Source: Clostridia bacterium
Lineage (GTDB): Bacteria > Bacillota > Clostridia > Oscillospirales > Acutalibacteraceae
Assembly: GCA_900766895.1 (NCBI GenBank)
Contig: CAAFXF010000023.1
Location: 1-7,307 of the forward strand
Reading direction: 5' to 3'
DNA: 7,307 nt
Position 1 is the first letter of the stretch. Each line of letters opens with the position of its first letter. The notes beneath the pieces were generated by a model, which saw only the letters and a list, made by a program, of their open reading frames with translations, was not told the origin of the DNA and did no database searches. This document shows positions 1-5,602 of this stretch, in pieces. Both the position numbers and the translations under genes were made by a program.

Positions 1-40
1 AAATGGTCTGAACCACGCCGAATAAAATAAACCGATTTGA

Positions 41-236
41 GCCTCCCTTGTGTAAAGGGAGGTGGGTGCGATTTATCGCGCTCGGAGGGATTGTAAAACC
101 GGCTTGGACATCGAGTCCAAGCCGGTTTTGGCGTTTTTCGTTTTTTGCTCGGGGGCGGTACCATCGTACAGCACCCACTCGCAAGAAAACGAAATTCAGT
201 TCCATTTCTCAACAGCCTTACGGCGTGTAGAAATCT
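41..236. repeat. Probable dispersed intergenic repeat built of hairpins
   Basis: Non-coding stretch at the left end. It opens with a perfect 8-bp hairpin (CCTCCCTT 42-49 with AAGGGAGG 55-62), then a small GCGA/TCGC hairpin (68-71 with 76-79), a GGAGGG block at 84-89, a very strong hairpin at 95-129, and ends with an imperfect hairpin near 207-235 (ATTTCT and GCC pairing with GGC and AGAAAT). The 8-mer GTGGGTGC at 62-69 is the exact complement of GCACCCAC at 171-178, so the whole block could fold as one long-range structure. From memory, the opening CCTCCCTT...AAGGGAGG plus GGAGGGATTGT pattern recurs between genes in Clostridia genomes, but I cannot count copies here. The boundaries are estimates. 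Bases 1-40 show nothing recognisable. Confidence 0.45.
95..129. terminator. Strong 15-bp hairpin, possible bidirectional terminator
   Basis: AAAACCGGCTTGGAC (95-109) pairs perfectly with 115-129 around a 5-nt ATCGA loop. The A-run at the base of one arm and T-run at the other give an A/T-flanked GC-rich stem of intrinsic-terminator type. It is followed on the plus strand by further T-rich sequence (GTTTTTCGTTTTTT, 132-145). It lies downstream of the minus-strand gene ending at 254 and inside the putative repeat, so it may end transcription from either side. It could equally be only a structural part of the repeat. Confidence 0.5.
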
Positions 237-253
237 GTAAATTGACTTTTTGC

Positions 254-445
254 TTATAAATCGTCTGCGTCCTGAATAGGCTCCTCCAAAACACCGTCGT
301 AGTAGGTGTCCTTTGTTATGCCTGTGTACGAGCCGTTTTCGTCAAGCTGTATAACCTCGGGATGAAAGAATTTTCTCAAATCAATTATCTCCTGTGTGTT
401 ATCCAAATCGTTGTTATGCCTATTATTCTTTTTGCTTTTCTTCAT
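254..445 (-). CDS. Small acidic hypothetical protein (63 aa)
   Basis: Function unknown. The protein has a short basic N-terminus (MKKSKKNNRH) and then an acidic body, with a GSYTG segment in the middle and an acidic QDADDL C-terminus. There is no signal peptide, membrane segment or cysteine. The GSYTG plus QDADDL tail is, from memory, a pattern seen in small clostridial proteins, without a known role. The ATG is preceded by AGAGGTGAT at good spacing, which supports both the gene and the start. It lies 41 nt downstream of the MreB-like gene on the same strand and may be co-transcribed with it. Its ribosome site lies within the 3' arm of a hairpin, so its expression may depend on RNA folding or read-through. 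Confidence 0.65.
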   Translation of the reverse strand: MKKSKKNNRHNNDLDNTQEIIDLRKFFHPEVIQLDENGSYTGITKDTYYDGVLEEPIQDADDL

Positions 446-454
446 AAAAAATCA

Positions 455-478
455 CCTCTGCATTATTTTTTGCAGAGG
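455..478 (-). promoter_or_regulatory. Hairpin enclosing the ribosome site of the 63-aa gene
   Basis: Plus-strand CCTCTGCA (455-462) and TGCAGAGG (471-478) form a perfect 8-bp stem with an 8-nt A/T-only loop. In the minus-strand transcript the 3' arm ends in GCAGAGG, and this GAGG is the core of the AGAGGTGAT ribosome site for the gene starting at 445. After the stem come GUG and then AUUUUUUAUG, so the element can be read as a weak terminator of the upstream gene or as a ribosome-site-sequestering hairpin between two co-transcribed genes. Confidence 0.5.
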
Positions 479-486
479 CGTTTGTT

Positions 487-1110
487 TTATGCTTTTTCAA
501 CATCAACTTGAGCAATTTTATCAAGGAAATCTTTGGTGGTGACAACCTGTCCCATATCCAAAAATTCATCCATATTCATATTGAAATTATTGATGTATAT
601 CGGCGCACCGGAGTATTCTACCTCAATGTGCAATCTCTTTGCGTCTTCGGCAATTTGCTTTGCATTAAAATCATTTGTGTCGTACTGCTTTTGGGCAAGT
701 ACCTCGTTATTGTTAATGTATTGCAAAACAATGTTTCTTGTTGAGCGGGAAAGCGAAATGTATTTTGTGTGCGCCTTTGAAAGAGTTTGTCCCATTGTTG
801 TTTGGGCAACAGCCTTGCAGGTGTCACTGTGCAGGAAAAATTCGTTTATAAAGATATGCTCAAGTGCTGTTGTGTCGTCAGGCACTATTATGGCAAAAAC
901 ATATTTGCTTACCTTTTTGCCGTAAAGCTTCAGCATAAATTCCTTAAAGTAATACTGACATTCCGAAATCTTGCCTGCAAACATATGATAAAACGGAATG
1001 TTCGGAATTGCCTCAATTCCCGGCATATTGAATGTTACAAATTTTGTGCTTTCCTTTTCCTTAACAAGTATGCAATCATTTGTAATGATAATAGGTATCG
1101 TTTTTGGCAT
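487..1110 (-). CDS. MreB/actin-like fold protein lacking nucleotide-binding motifs (207 aa)
   Basis: Hypothetical. The order of segments follows the first half of MreB. Residues 7-35 (IIITNDCILVKEK...GIEAI) resemble the opening MreB strands and phosphate-1 region, with TNDC where MreB has GTAN. Residues 71-85 (VFAIIVPDDTTALEH) resemble MreB VVVCVPSGVTEVER. Residues 116-130 (KYISLSRSTRNIVLQ) fall where MreB has the DIGGGTTEIAV phosphate-2 motif, but without its acidic and glycine residues. At 207 aa it is much shorter than MreB (about 330-350). It is therefore probably unable to hydrolyse ATP and may be a structural or regulatory relative; this homology is my inference. AGAGGA stands 7 nt upstream of the ATG. 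It has its own promoter, is divergent from the DUF3048 gene and is followed by the 63-aa gene. Confidence 0.7.
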   Translation of the reverse strand: MPKTIPIIITNDCILVKEKESTKFVTFNMPGIEAIPNIPFYHMFAGKISECQYYFKEFMLKLYGKKVSKYVFAIIVPDDTTALEHIFINEFFLHSDTCKAVAQTTMGQTLSKAHTKYISLSRSTRNIVLQYINNNEVLAQKQYDTNDFNAKQIAEDAKRLHIEVEYSGAPIYINNFNMNMDEFLDMGQVVTTKDFLDKIAQVDVEKA

Positions 1111-1139
1111 ATCGTTTTCCTCTTTGGTTTGATGCTTGT

Positions 1140-1168
1140 ATTATACAATATTTTGCCATGCTTTTCAA
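1140..1168 (-). promoter_or_regulatory. Sigma-A promoter of the MreB-like gene
   Basis: Reading the minus strand, a TTGAAA -35 (1163-1168), a 17-nt spacer and a perfect TATAAT -10 (1140-1145) precede the gene starting at 1110. The predicted transcription start is about 20-25 nt upstream of the ATG. The -35 directly abuts the large inverted repeat beginning at 1169. Confidence 0.8.
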
Positions 1169-1215
1169 TAGGGTAACGGTAATAAACCGTGGTTCGGATT
1201 ATTACCGTTACCCTA
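1169..1215. repeat. 17-bp perfect inverted repeat between divergent promoters
   Basis: TAGGGTAACGGTAATAA (1169-1185) is the exact reverse complement of 1199-1215. After one A-A mismatch a further CCG/CGG (1187-1189 with 1195-1197) pairs around a 5-nt loop. There is no T-run, so it does not look like an ordinary terminator. It sits immediately upstream of the minus-strand -35 and about 65 bp upstream of the plus-strand -10. It could be an operator for a dimeric regulator, a cruciform-forming site, or a small repetitive/mobile palindrome. Confidence 0.85.
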
Positions 1216-1278
1216 ACAATGCAAATGTGATATAAAGTGTTACAATTTAGTAATTTTTATAGATATTTGGCTGTTATG

Positions 1279-1287
1279 TGTTATAAT
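1279..1287 (+). promoter_or_regulatory. Extended -10 promoter of the DUF3048 gene
   Basis: TGTTATAAT is an extended -10 (TGn plus a perfect TATAAT at 1282-1287). No good -35 is visible 16-18 nt upstream (ATAGAT-like), which is tolerated by extended -10 promoters. The predicted start of transcription is near 1294, about 28 nt before the ATG at 1322. Confidence 0.6.
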
Positions 1288-1321
1288 TAATTTGTCATTT
1301 TACGAAGGGAAATATTTTTTT

Positions 1322-2953
1322 ATGAATGATAACGAATTAGAAAAAATTTTGAATGAAATAAAAAATAATAAAGAGTCGAAGAACAGCTTGGATTCAAATG
1401 AGTTTGAGGAAATTCTAAACAGTCTTAACTCAAAGGAAACAGAGGAGGAGACTGTTGCTGCCGACGAGTCTGCTGTTGATGATGAGATAACTGATGATGC
1501 TCCGTTACAGGCAAAGCCGTCACAAGAGCCTGATTCTTTTATGCTTGAGGAAAAGGCAGAGGCTGAAGATGACGATGAGTTTATGCCTGTTCACGATATA
1601 GCGGACGATATTAATGATGAACCAAGCCTTTATATTGTTGAGGATGAGGCTCCCTACACTGCCGATGAACAGGAGGAGCCTGAAATAATTGCTGAAGAAA
1701 ATGATGAAACAACCGAGACACCTGATGAGGTGCAGGAGGCTGTTGAAGAGGGAATATATTTTGCAGATGCTTCAGATGCAGGTTCATCAAACAAAAAGGA
1801 TTCAAAGAAAAAGGCAGTTGTCATTGTTGCAATAGTAGCAGTATTGGCACTTGCAGTTGCAGTCGGTGTTTACTTTTATTTTTCAAACAGTAAAAACGAG
1901 CCGCAGACTCCTACCGAAACAAAGCCTGTTGCAACCGAGACCGTCGAGCCTGTAAAGGAGGTTGGACCTGTTAATCCGCTCACAGGTGAGTCGGGCTATG
2001 ATGAGTCGGCGCTGACTCAGCGTCCTGTTGCCGTTGTTGTAGAAAACGAGTATTCAACTTCATCTGTAAGACCGCAGTGGGGCTTGGCAGATGCAGATAT
2101 TGTTCTTGAAGGCGAGAGCGAATATTCAACCCGTTTGCTTCTGTTTTGGGCAGATTATAATAAGCTTCCCAAGCAGATAGGTCCAACCCGTTCTGCAAGG
2201 CCACCGTTTATTCGGTTTTCACAGCTCTTTGATTCTGTGTTTATTCACGCAGGCCTTTCTCGTTCAAAGGATAACTATGTTGGCGCAGATACCGTGTTTG
2301 AAAGGGATAATGTCGACCATATAAATCTTTTAAGCTTTTCGGAGTCAAGCTCTTATTTCAGCAGGGACAAAAGCAGAACAAGCACTATCGAACATACAGG
2401 CTGTCTTATGGGCGAGTATACTGCAGAAATGCTTAATAAATCAGGCTTTAACTTAAAGCTTAATGAAAATAAGTTTACAAGATTTTCGTTTAACGAGGAG
2501 GCAACACCTCTTTCTGCAAATCCGGCAAACGAGGTATCGTTCAAGTGGTCAAAGAGCTACTGTCCAAAGCTTGCAAAGTTTTCTTATGACAGCGAAAAGC
2601 ATAAGTACACTACAACCGATTTTGATTCAAAGTTCGGTACATCAGGCGCAGAGTGGACAAATCTTATCCTTATTCTTGATGAAACAGAGTATATAGTTAA
2701 GCATAATTATAAGCACGCGGGCAATAGCGAAACCTATTGTAATTATAAGCTTTCGGGCGGTAAGGGTGTTGTATGCTCACAGGGTACCTGTGTAGAGATA
2801 ACATGGGGCGTAAAAAACGGTAAGCTGTGGATGAAGGACTCACAGGGCAATGAGGTTAAGCTTAATCCTGGCAAAACATATATCGGCTATGGCTCATCAA
2901 ACCACGGCGGATATTATGAGATTGCAGGCACCCAAACAGCCACAACAGAATAA
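1322..2953 (+). CDS. DUF3048 (YerB-like) membrane-anchored protein with acidic cytoplasmic N-terminus (543 aa)
   Basis: Role unknown; DUF3048 proteins are extracytoplasmic proteins of Firmicutes, often lipoproteins such as YerB. Residues 1-155 are strongly acidic and low in complexity. A lysine-rich stretch (156-164) precedes one hydrophobic segment (about 165-187), giving an N-in/C-out topology. A Thr/Pro/Glu linker leads to the DUF3048 N-terminal domain starting NPLTGE (218-223), with RPVAVVVEN and GPTRSARP (287-294). The C-terminal domain spans about 405-530. No lipobox is present, unlike the lipoprotein members. I chose ATG 1322 because AGGGA lies upstream (spacer about 11 nt). A TTG at 1292 would sit at the predicted transcription start with no ribosome site. 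The gene stands alone between its promoter and a terminator. Confidence 0.88.
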   Translation: MNDNELEKILNEIKNNKESKNSLDSNEFEEILNSLNSKETEEETVAADESAVDDEITDDAPLQAKPSQEPDSFMLEEKAEAEDDDEFMPVHDIADDINDEPSLYIVEDEAPYTADEQEEPEIIAEENDETTETPDEVQEAVEEGIYFADASDAGSSNKKDSKKKAVVIVAIVAVLALAVAVGVYFYFSNSKNEPQTPTETKPVATETVEPVKEVGPVNPLTGESGYDESALTQRPVAVVVENEYSTSSVRPQWGLADADIVLEGESEYSTRLLLFWADYNKLPKQIGPTRSARPPFIRFSQLFDSVFIHAGLSRSKDNYVGADTVFERDNVDHINLLSFSESSSYFSRDKSRTSTIEHTGCLMGEYTAEMLNKSGFNLKLNENKFTRFSFNEEATPLSANPANEVSFKWSKSYCPKLAKFSYDSEKHKYTTTDFDSKFGTSGAEWTNLILILDETEYIVKHNYKHAGNSETYCNYKLSGGKGVVCSQGTCVEITWGVKNGKLWMKDSQGNEVKLNPGKTYIGYGSSNHGGYYEIAGTQTATTE

Positions 2954-2987
2954 TAAGCGAAAGCTAAAGCAAAAGAATAACAAAAGA

Positions 2988-3019
2988 GCGATGAGCACAT
3001 CCTGCCCATCGCCTTTTTT
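2988..3019 (+). terminator. Rho-independent terminator of the DUF3048 gene
   Basis: GCGATG (2988-2993) pairs with CATCGC (3007-3012). Inside, after an A-C mismatch, GCA (2995-2997) pairs with TGC (3003-3005) around a 5-nt loop. The stem is followed by CTTTTTT. It lies 35 nt after the stop codon and between convergent genes, so it may also stop transcription of the SASP gene from the other side, where the tail (CTCTTTTG) is weaker. Confidence 0.85.
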
Positions 3020-3029
3020 ACGCCAATAA

Positions 3030-3215
3030 TTATCTCATTGACTCTTCGTAAGCCTTAATCATTTTCTTTACCATCTGACCGCCTACTGAACCTGCCTGCT
3101 TAGAGGTAAGGTCACCGTTGTAACCGTTCTTAAGGTTAACACCAACCTCTGAAGCAGCTTCCATCTTGAAACGGTTAAGGGCTTCCTTAGCCTCTGGAAC
3201 TGTGTTCTTTGCCAT
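3030..3215 (-). CDS. Alpha/beta-type small acid-soluble spore protein (SASP)
   Basis: A 61-aa protein of the alpha/beta SASP family, which coats and protects DNA in the dormant spore and is degraded by the GPR protease at germination. The family signature is clear: KMEAASEVGVNL (residues 17-28, around the GPR cleavage region) and GSVGGQMVKKMI (42-53). The length fits the family (about 60-70 aa). The ATG follows AGAGGTG with 7 nt spacing. An in-frame upstream ATG (3272) is rejected because the intervening residues do not belong to the family. The gene converges on the DUF3048 gene. Expression would be expected from a forespore sigma-G promoter, but I could not place one confidently. The first 26 codons recur exactly at the window's right end. 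Confidence 0.95.
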   Translation of the reverse strand: MAKNTVPEAKEALNRFKMEAASEVGVNLKNGYNGDLTSKQAGSVGGQMVKKMIKAYEESMR

Positions 3216-3239
3216 TGTGAAACACCTCTCTTTATCAAA

Positions 3240-3288
3240 ATTTGCAAGGGCATAATGAGTCACAAAAGCCATTCACGCCCTTGCAAAT
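3240..3288. repeat. 12-bp inverted repeat upstream of the SASP gene
   Basis: ATTTGCAAGGGC (3240-3251) is the exact reverse complement of 3277-3288, with a 25-nt spacer in which AATG (3254-3257) can pair with CATT (3270-3273). It lies just upstream of the SASP ribosome site. Depending on where transcription starts, it is either an operator or a stem in the 5' leader, where it could protect the mRNA. Confidence 0.6.
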
Positions 3289-3409
3289 CATTATTTACCT
3301 TTGCAAAAATAGTTTGTGTATCACAATGCAAAATAATAATGAAAATATTTGGCAATGAAAATTTCAAAATTTTATTTTTTATAAAATATATAAGCAAGTA
3401 TTCCTCCTA

Positions 3410-3547
3410 AACCGTTATCACATCCCTGACTTTGACGAGGCACACAAAAAGCACGAGGAAATGGGATGCATCTGCTTTGAAAATACAAAAATGGGAATTT
3501 ATTTCATCGAAGACCCCGACGGCTATTGGCTTGAAATTTTGCCGTAA
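3410..3547 (+). pseudogene. C-terminal remnant of lactoylglutathione lyase (glyoxalase I)
   Basis: The plus-strand frame ending at TAA 3545-3547 encodes YHIPDFDEAHKKHEEMG followed by CICFENTKMGIYFIEDPDG and YWLEILP. This is the C-terminal third of a VOC-superfamily glyoxalase I, the enzyme that isomerises the methylglyoxal-glutathione (or other thiol) hemithioacetal. IEDPDGYWLEI carries the last metal-binding glutamate. The N-terminal two thirds (about 80 residues) are missing: upstream of about 3410 the DNA turns into AT-rich non-coding sequence with no start codon or ribosome site. The remaining codons are intact and the original terminator follows, so the loss looks recent and was probably a deletion or a rearrangement with an endpoint near 3410. 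Confidence 0.85.
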
Positions 3548-3563
3548 TAACCATATAAAATTT

Positions 3564-3596
3564 AAGGTGCAGAGCAAAAAAACTCCGCACCTTTTT
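3564..3596 (+). terminator. Terminator of the broken glyoxalase gene
   Basis: AAGGTGC (3564-3570) pairs with GCACCTT (3587-3593), continued by GAG (3572-3574) with CTC (3583-3585) after one mismatch, around a loop of C and A residues. CTTTTT follows. It lies 16 nt after the pseudogene stop and 20 nt past the stop of the convergent pRiA4b-like gene, for which it could also serve in the opposite direction. Confidence 0.8.
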
Positions 3597-3616
3597 GATA
3601 TTATCAATCGTTATTT

Positions 3617-4201
3617 CTAGTAAGCCTCTGTCTCATAGGCTTCTCTAATCATTGAAATTTCACCCTTCAGCAAGCAGTTATCAAAATCAATTTCATAATC
3701 TCGGTAATCCCAAACAATCATATCACCTAAACTATTTTCCGTTTTATAATCCGATTTGCCATTCTTATCTGTTCCTTTGATTATTTCGCAAAGCTCATAA
3801 GCCGACATATCGTCAATAATTCCTTTTCCTGCACCGTCAATTACTCTTGGGTAAGATCTGCCTGCACCACGAGGCATTTCGGAAATATCAATAAGCTCAA
3901 TATCAAATATCTGCTCACATCCAAAATCATAAATCATTTGCATATGCTCACCGATTGTTAAGCTTAGATTTGACAACTTTTGTTCTCTAAGTAACGGATA
4001 TTCACCATAGTTTTCAATATCGGTTTCATAGTTAATACCTTTACAGTTGATAGAAAACAAATGATATGCCATTGTACGAAAGCTCGCAAGAACCATATAA
4101 CCAAGACTTGCAAGGTCATAATTTGATGATACCTCAAAGGTTCTCCAAATTTTATTTTCACATTCTTGATATATTATTTTAAATGTGTATACCTGTGTCA
4201 T
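3617..4201 (-). CDS. Plasmid pRiA4b ORF-3-like family protein (194 aa)
   Basis: Family of unknown biochemical function, named after an ORF on the Ri plasmid pRiA4b and often annotated as an IS1096-type element passenger protein. Marks seen: an N-terminal beta segment with YTFKIIYQECENKIWRTFEV (residues 5-24, with the typical KIWR), SSNYDLASLGYMVLASF (25-41), MIYDFGCEQIFDIEL (89-103, with the usual YDFG), and YPRVIDGAGKGIIDD (117-131), where the family has YPxCxxGxxxxPPED. The His/Cys residues often seen in that last motif are absent, so this is a divergent member. AGGAGG lies upstream of the ATG at normal spacing. The gene has its own promoter and is transcribed alone. Such genes often travel with mobile elements, in keeping with the neighbouring pseudogene. 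Confidence 0.82.
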   Translation of the reverse strand: MTQVYTFKIIYQECENKIWRTFEVSSNYDLASLGYMVLASFRTMAYHLFSINCKGINYETDIENYGEYPLLREQKLSNLSLTIGEHMQMIYDFGCEQIFDIELIDISEMPRGAGRSYPRVIDGAGKGIIDDMSAYELCEIIKGTDKNGKSDYKTENSLGDMIVWDYRDYEIDFDNCLLKGEISMIREAYETEAY

Positions 4202-4247
4202 TGTCTTTCCTCCTAACTATGATGTTTTAGAGCAAATCTACAAATAT

Positions 4248-4276
4248 ATTATACAAATAATTATTCGTCATATCAA
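4248..4276 (-). promoter_or_regulatory. Sigma-A promoter of the pRiA4b-like gene
   Basis: On the minus strand a TTGATA -35 (4271-4276), a 17-nt spacer and a perfect TATAAT -10 (4248-4253) lie about 46 nt upstream of the ATG at 4201. ATATGA occurs twice just around and upstream of the -35 on that strand, too little to call an operator. Confidence 0.8.
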
Positions 4277-4359
4277 CATCATATTGACAGTGTAGTTGAT
4301 TTTGTAATGCTTGTCAGATTCTGGGACTTGTTTGAGCTTATGTGCAGTTGTTTTACCAA

Positions 4360-4399
4360 ATTAAAACAGCCGCTACTGTTTTTGCAGTTCACGGCTGTT
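4360..4399 (-). terminator. Terminator of the ferredoxin-cupin operon
   Basis: CGGCTGTT (4392-4399) and AACAGCCG (4365-4372) form a perfect 8-bp stem, with an inner ACTG/CAGT stem (4375-4378 with 4385-4388). Read on the minus strand it is followed by TTTTAATTT. It starts 6 nt after the cupin stop codon. Confidence 0.8.
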
Positions 4400-4404
4400 G
4401 GAAT

Positions 4405-4749
4405 TTATATATTTTCAAATGGGAAAACTACTGTCAAAAGCATTTTGAAATCTGTTGGAGCATAGACTGCGTGGGGCTTCTTGGCCGGCATAACAAGAGC
4501 CTCTCCTGCGTTGCAGAGATACACCTTACCGTCAACAGTGAACTGTCCTGTTCCCTCCAAAACTGTCACCATTGCATCACCTGTTGAGTCGTGTGTGCCG
4601 ATTTCCTCGCCCTTTGAAAAGGCGAACAGCGTTACGCTGACTGCATTGTTTTGTGCCAAGGTTTTGCTGACAACCTGTCCCGGCTGAACAGCTACCTGTT
4701 GCGCAAGAGCAAATACTTCCTCATGATTTACATTTTTGATAAATGCCAT
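4405..4749 (-). CDS. Small single-domain cupin protein (114 aa)
   Basis: A single cupin beta-barrel, a fold that commonly binds a metal or small ligand; the substrate is unknown. Residues 45-66 (SKGEEIGTHDSTGDAMVTVLEG) form cupin motif 1 and 82-97 (GEALVMPAKKPHAVYA) form motif 2. The motif 1 metal ligands are reduced: H53 is present, but the second His of the usual HxH is a serine and D58 may stand in for another ligand. H93 of motif 2 is kept. Metal binding is therefore uncertain. AGGAGG is 8 nt upstream of the ATG and overlaps the stop region of the ferredoxin-like gene, 12 nt away, so the two are translated from one mRNA. The pairing with a 2x[4Fe-4S] protein suggests a shared redox or sensing job, which is an inference. 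Confidence 0.88.
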   Translation of the reverse strand: MAFIKNVNHEEVFALAQQVAVQPGQVVSKTLAQNNAVSVTLFAFSKGEEIGTHDSTGDAMVTVLEGTGQFTVDGKVYLCNAGEALVMPAKKPHAVYAPTDFKMLLTVVFPFENI

Positions 4750-4761
4750 TGATTTATCCTC

Positions 4762-5451
4762 CTATGATAATATTTTTCCGTCGGTGGAGATTGTTACTAC
4801 CTGCCACGGAATGAATTTTCCGCTGTTTTGGAGTGCTGTTTTTACTGCGTGTTCAATACCTCCGCAGCAGGGCACCTCCATTCTAACAACCGTTACGCTC
4901 TTGATATTATTATTTGCAATAATAGCAGTTAATTTGTCTGCATAATCAACATCATCAAGCTTTGGGCAACCTATAAGAGTAACCTTGTTTTTGATGAAAT
5001 CGTTGTGGAAATTGCCGTAGGCATAAGCAGAGCAATCAGCGGCAACAAGGAGATTTGCACCGTCAAAATATGGAGCATTTACAGGCACAAGCTTAATTTG
5101 AACAGGCCATTGAGAAAGCTGACTTGATACAGAAAAATCGGCGCTATCCGTTTTCTTTTCGTGATTTATACTCATTGAGCGTGAGCCCGGACAGGCTGAA
5201 TGTGCGTGTTGCTTTGCTCTTTGACTTGCTTTAACTGCTACCTCGTCATAAGCCGGAGCCTCTCGCATTTCAAATGAAATTGCATCAACAGGACAGGCGG
5301 GTAAACAATTTCCCAATCCATCGCAATAGTCCTCTCTTGTGAGAACGGCTTTGCCGTTTACCATATCTATTGCACCCTCGTGGCAGGCAGATGCACAAGC
5401 ACCGCAGCCATTACATTTTTCTTTATCTATCTTAATGATTTTTCTAATCAT
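4762..5451 (-). CDS. Ferredoxin-like 2x[4Fe-4S] protein with Cys-rich C-terminal domain (229 aa)
   Basis: Likely cytosolic electron-transfer or redox protein. Cluster site 1 is C13-x2-C16-x2-C19-x3-C23. Site 2 has C43-x5-C49-x3-C53-P, an unusually spaced version with DGLGN between the first two cysteines. C23 and C53 probably pair with the opposite clusters, as in bacterial ferredoxins. Residues 115-229 form a second domain with further cysteines (C140, C162 in GCPK, C195-C196 in the motif VPCCGG) that may carry a metal or thiols. An in-frame start at 5532 would add 27 residues without a ribosome site, while ATG 5451 has AAAGGAAG about 7 nt upstream and begins directly before the ferredoxin fold. 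It is the first gene of the operon with the cupin; no convincing promoter was found. Confidence 0.88.
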   Translation of the reverse strand: MIRKIIKIDKEKCNGCGACASACHEGAIDMVNGKAVLTREDYCDGLGNCLPACPVDAISFEMREAPAYDEVAVKASQRAKQHAHSACPGSRSMSINHEKKTDSADFSVSSQLSQWPVQIKLVPVNAPYFDGANLLVAADCSAYAYGNFHNDFIKNKVTLIGCPKLDDVDYADKLTAIIANNNIKSVTVVRMEVPCCGGIEHAVKTALQNSGKFIPWQVVTISTDGKILS

Positions 5452-5602
5452 TCTTATCTTCCTTTCTTGATATAGTAGCCTAATTGTACTATAAATCGTA
5501 CTGAAATTCCACAGTTTTTCGATAAAAAACACGAGGTATGTTATGGAAAGAAAGCATAAAATTATGAAATTTTACTACCTCAAGTTTTTTCAAAATCATT
5601 TA
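5452..5602. other. AT-rich gap between kinase and ferredoxin-like genes
   Basis: This 151-nt gap should hold the promoter of the ferredoxin-cupin operon. TATAGT- and TACAAT-like boxes are present on the minus strand, but none has a good -35. GAGGTA (5533-5538) and TACCTC (5576-5581) form a 6-bp inverted repeat enclosing TAAAAT/ATTTTA (5557-5562 with 5569-5574). This could be a weak terminator of the kinase operon or an operator. No convincing T-tailed terminator follows the kinase gene, so read-through into the ferredoxin operon is possible. Confidence 0.4.

Noticed and set aside
48..259. Overlapping plus-strand frames of 60 and 65 aa at the left end
   Set aside because: They run through the hairpin-rich repeat, show no family features and have no convincing ribosome site.
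533..1176. Plus-strand open frames (533-925 and 787-1176) opposite the MreB-like gene
   Set aside because: They lack ribosome sites, are rich in Cys and Phe as antisense reading gives, and lie opposite a gene with a good promoter and ribosome site.
1292..1321. TTG start giving a 553-aa DUF3048 protein
   Set aside because: It falls at the predicted transcription start and has no ribosome site; ATG 1322 has one.
3216..3272. Longer SASP with 19 extra N-terminal residues
   Set aside because: It would read through the inverted repeat and the ribosome site; the family starts at the MAKNT methionine.
3407..3607. Minus-strand frame opposite the glyoxalase remnant
   Set aside because: The opposite strand has a clear glyoxalase I C-terminus; the minus frame is its shadow and has no ribosome site.
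5452..5532. Upstream start adding 27 residues to the ferredoxin-like protein
   Set aside because: The added residues are not part of the family, no ribosome site precedes them, and ATG 5451 has a good one.
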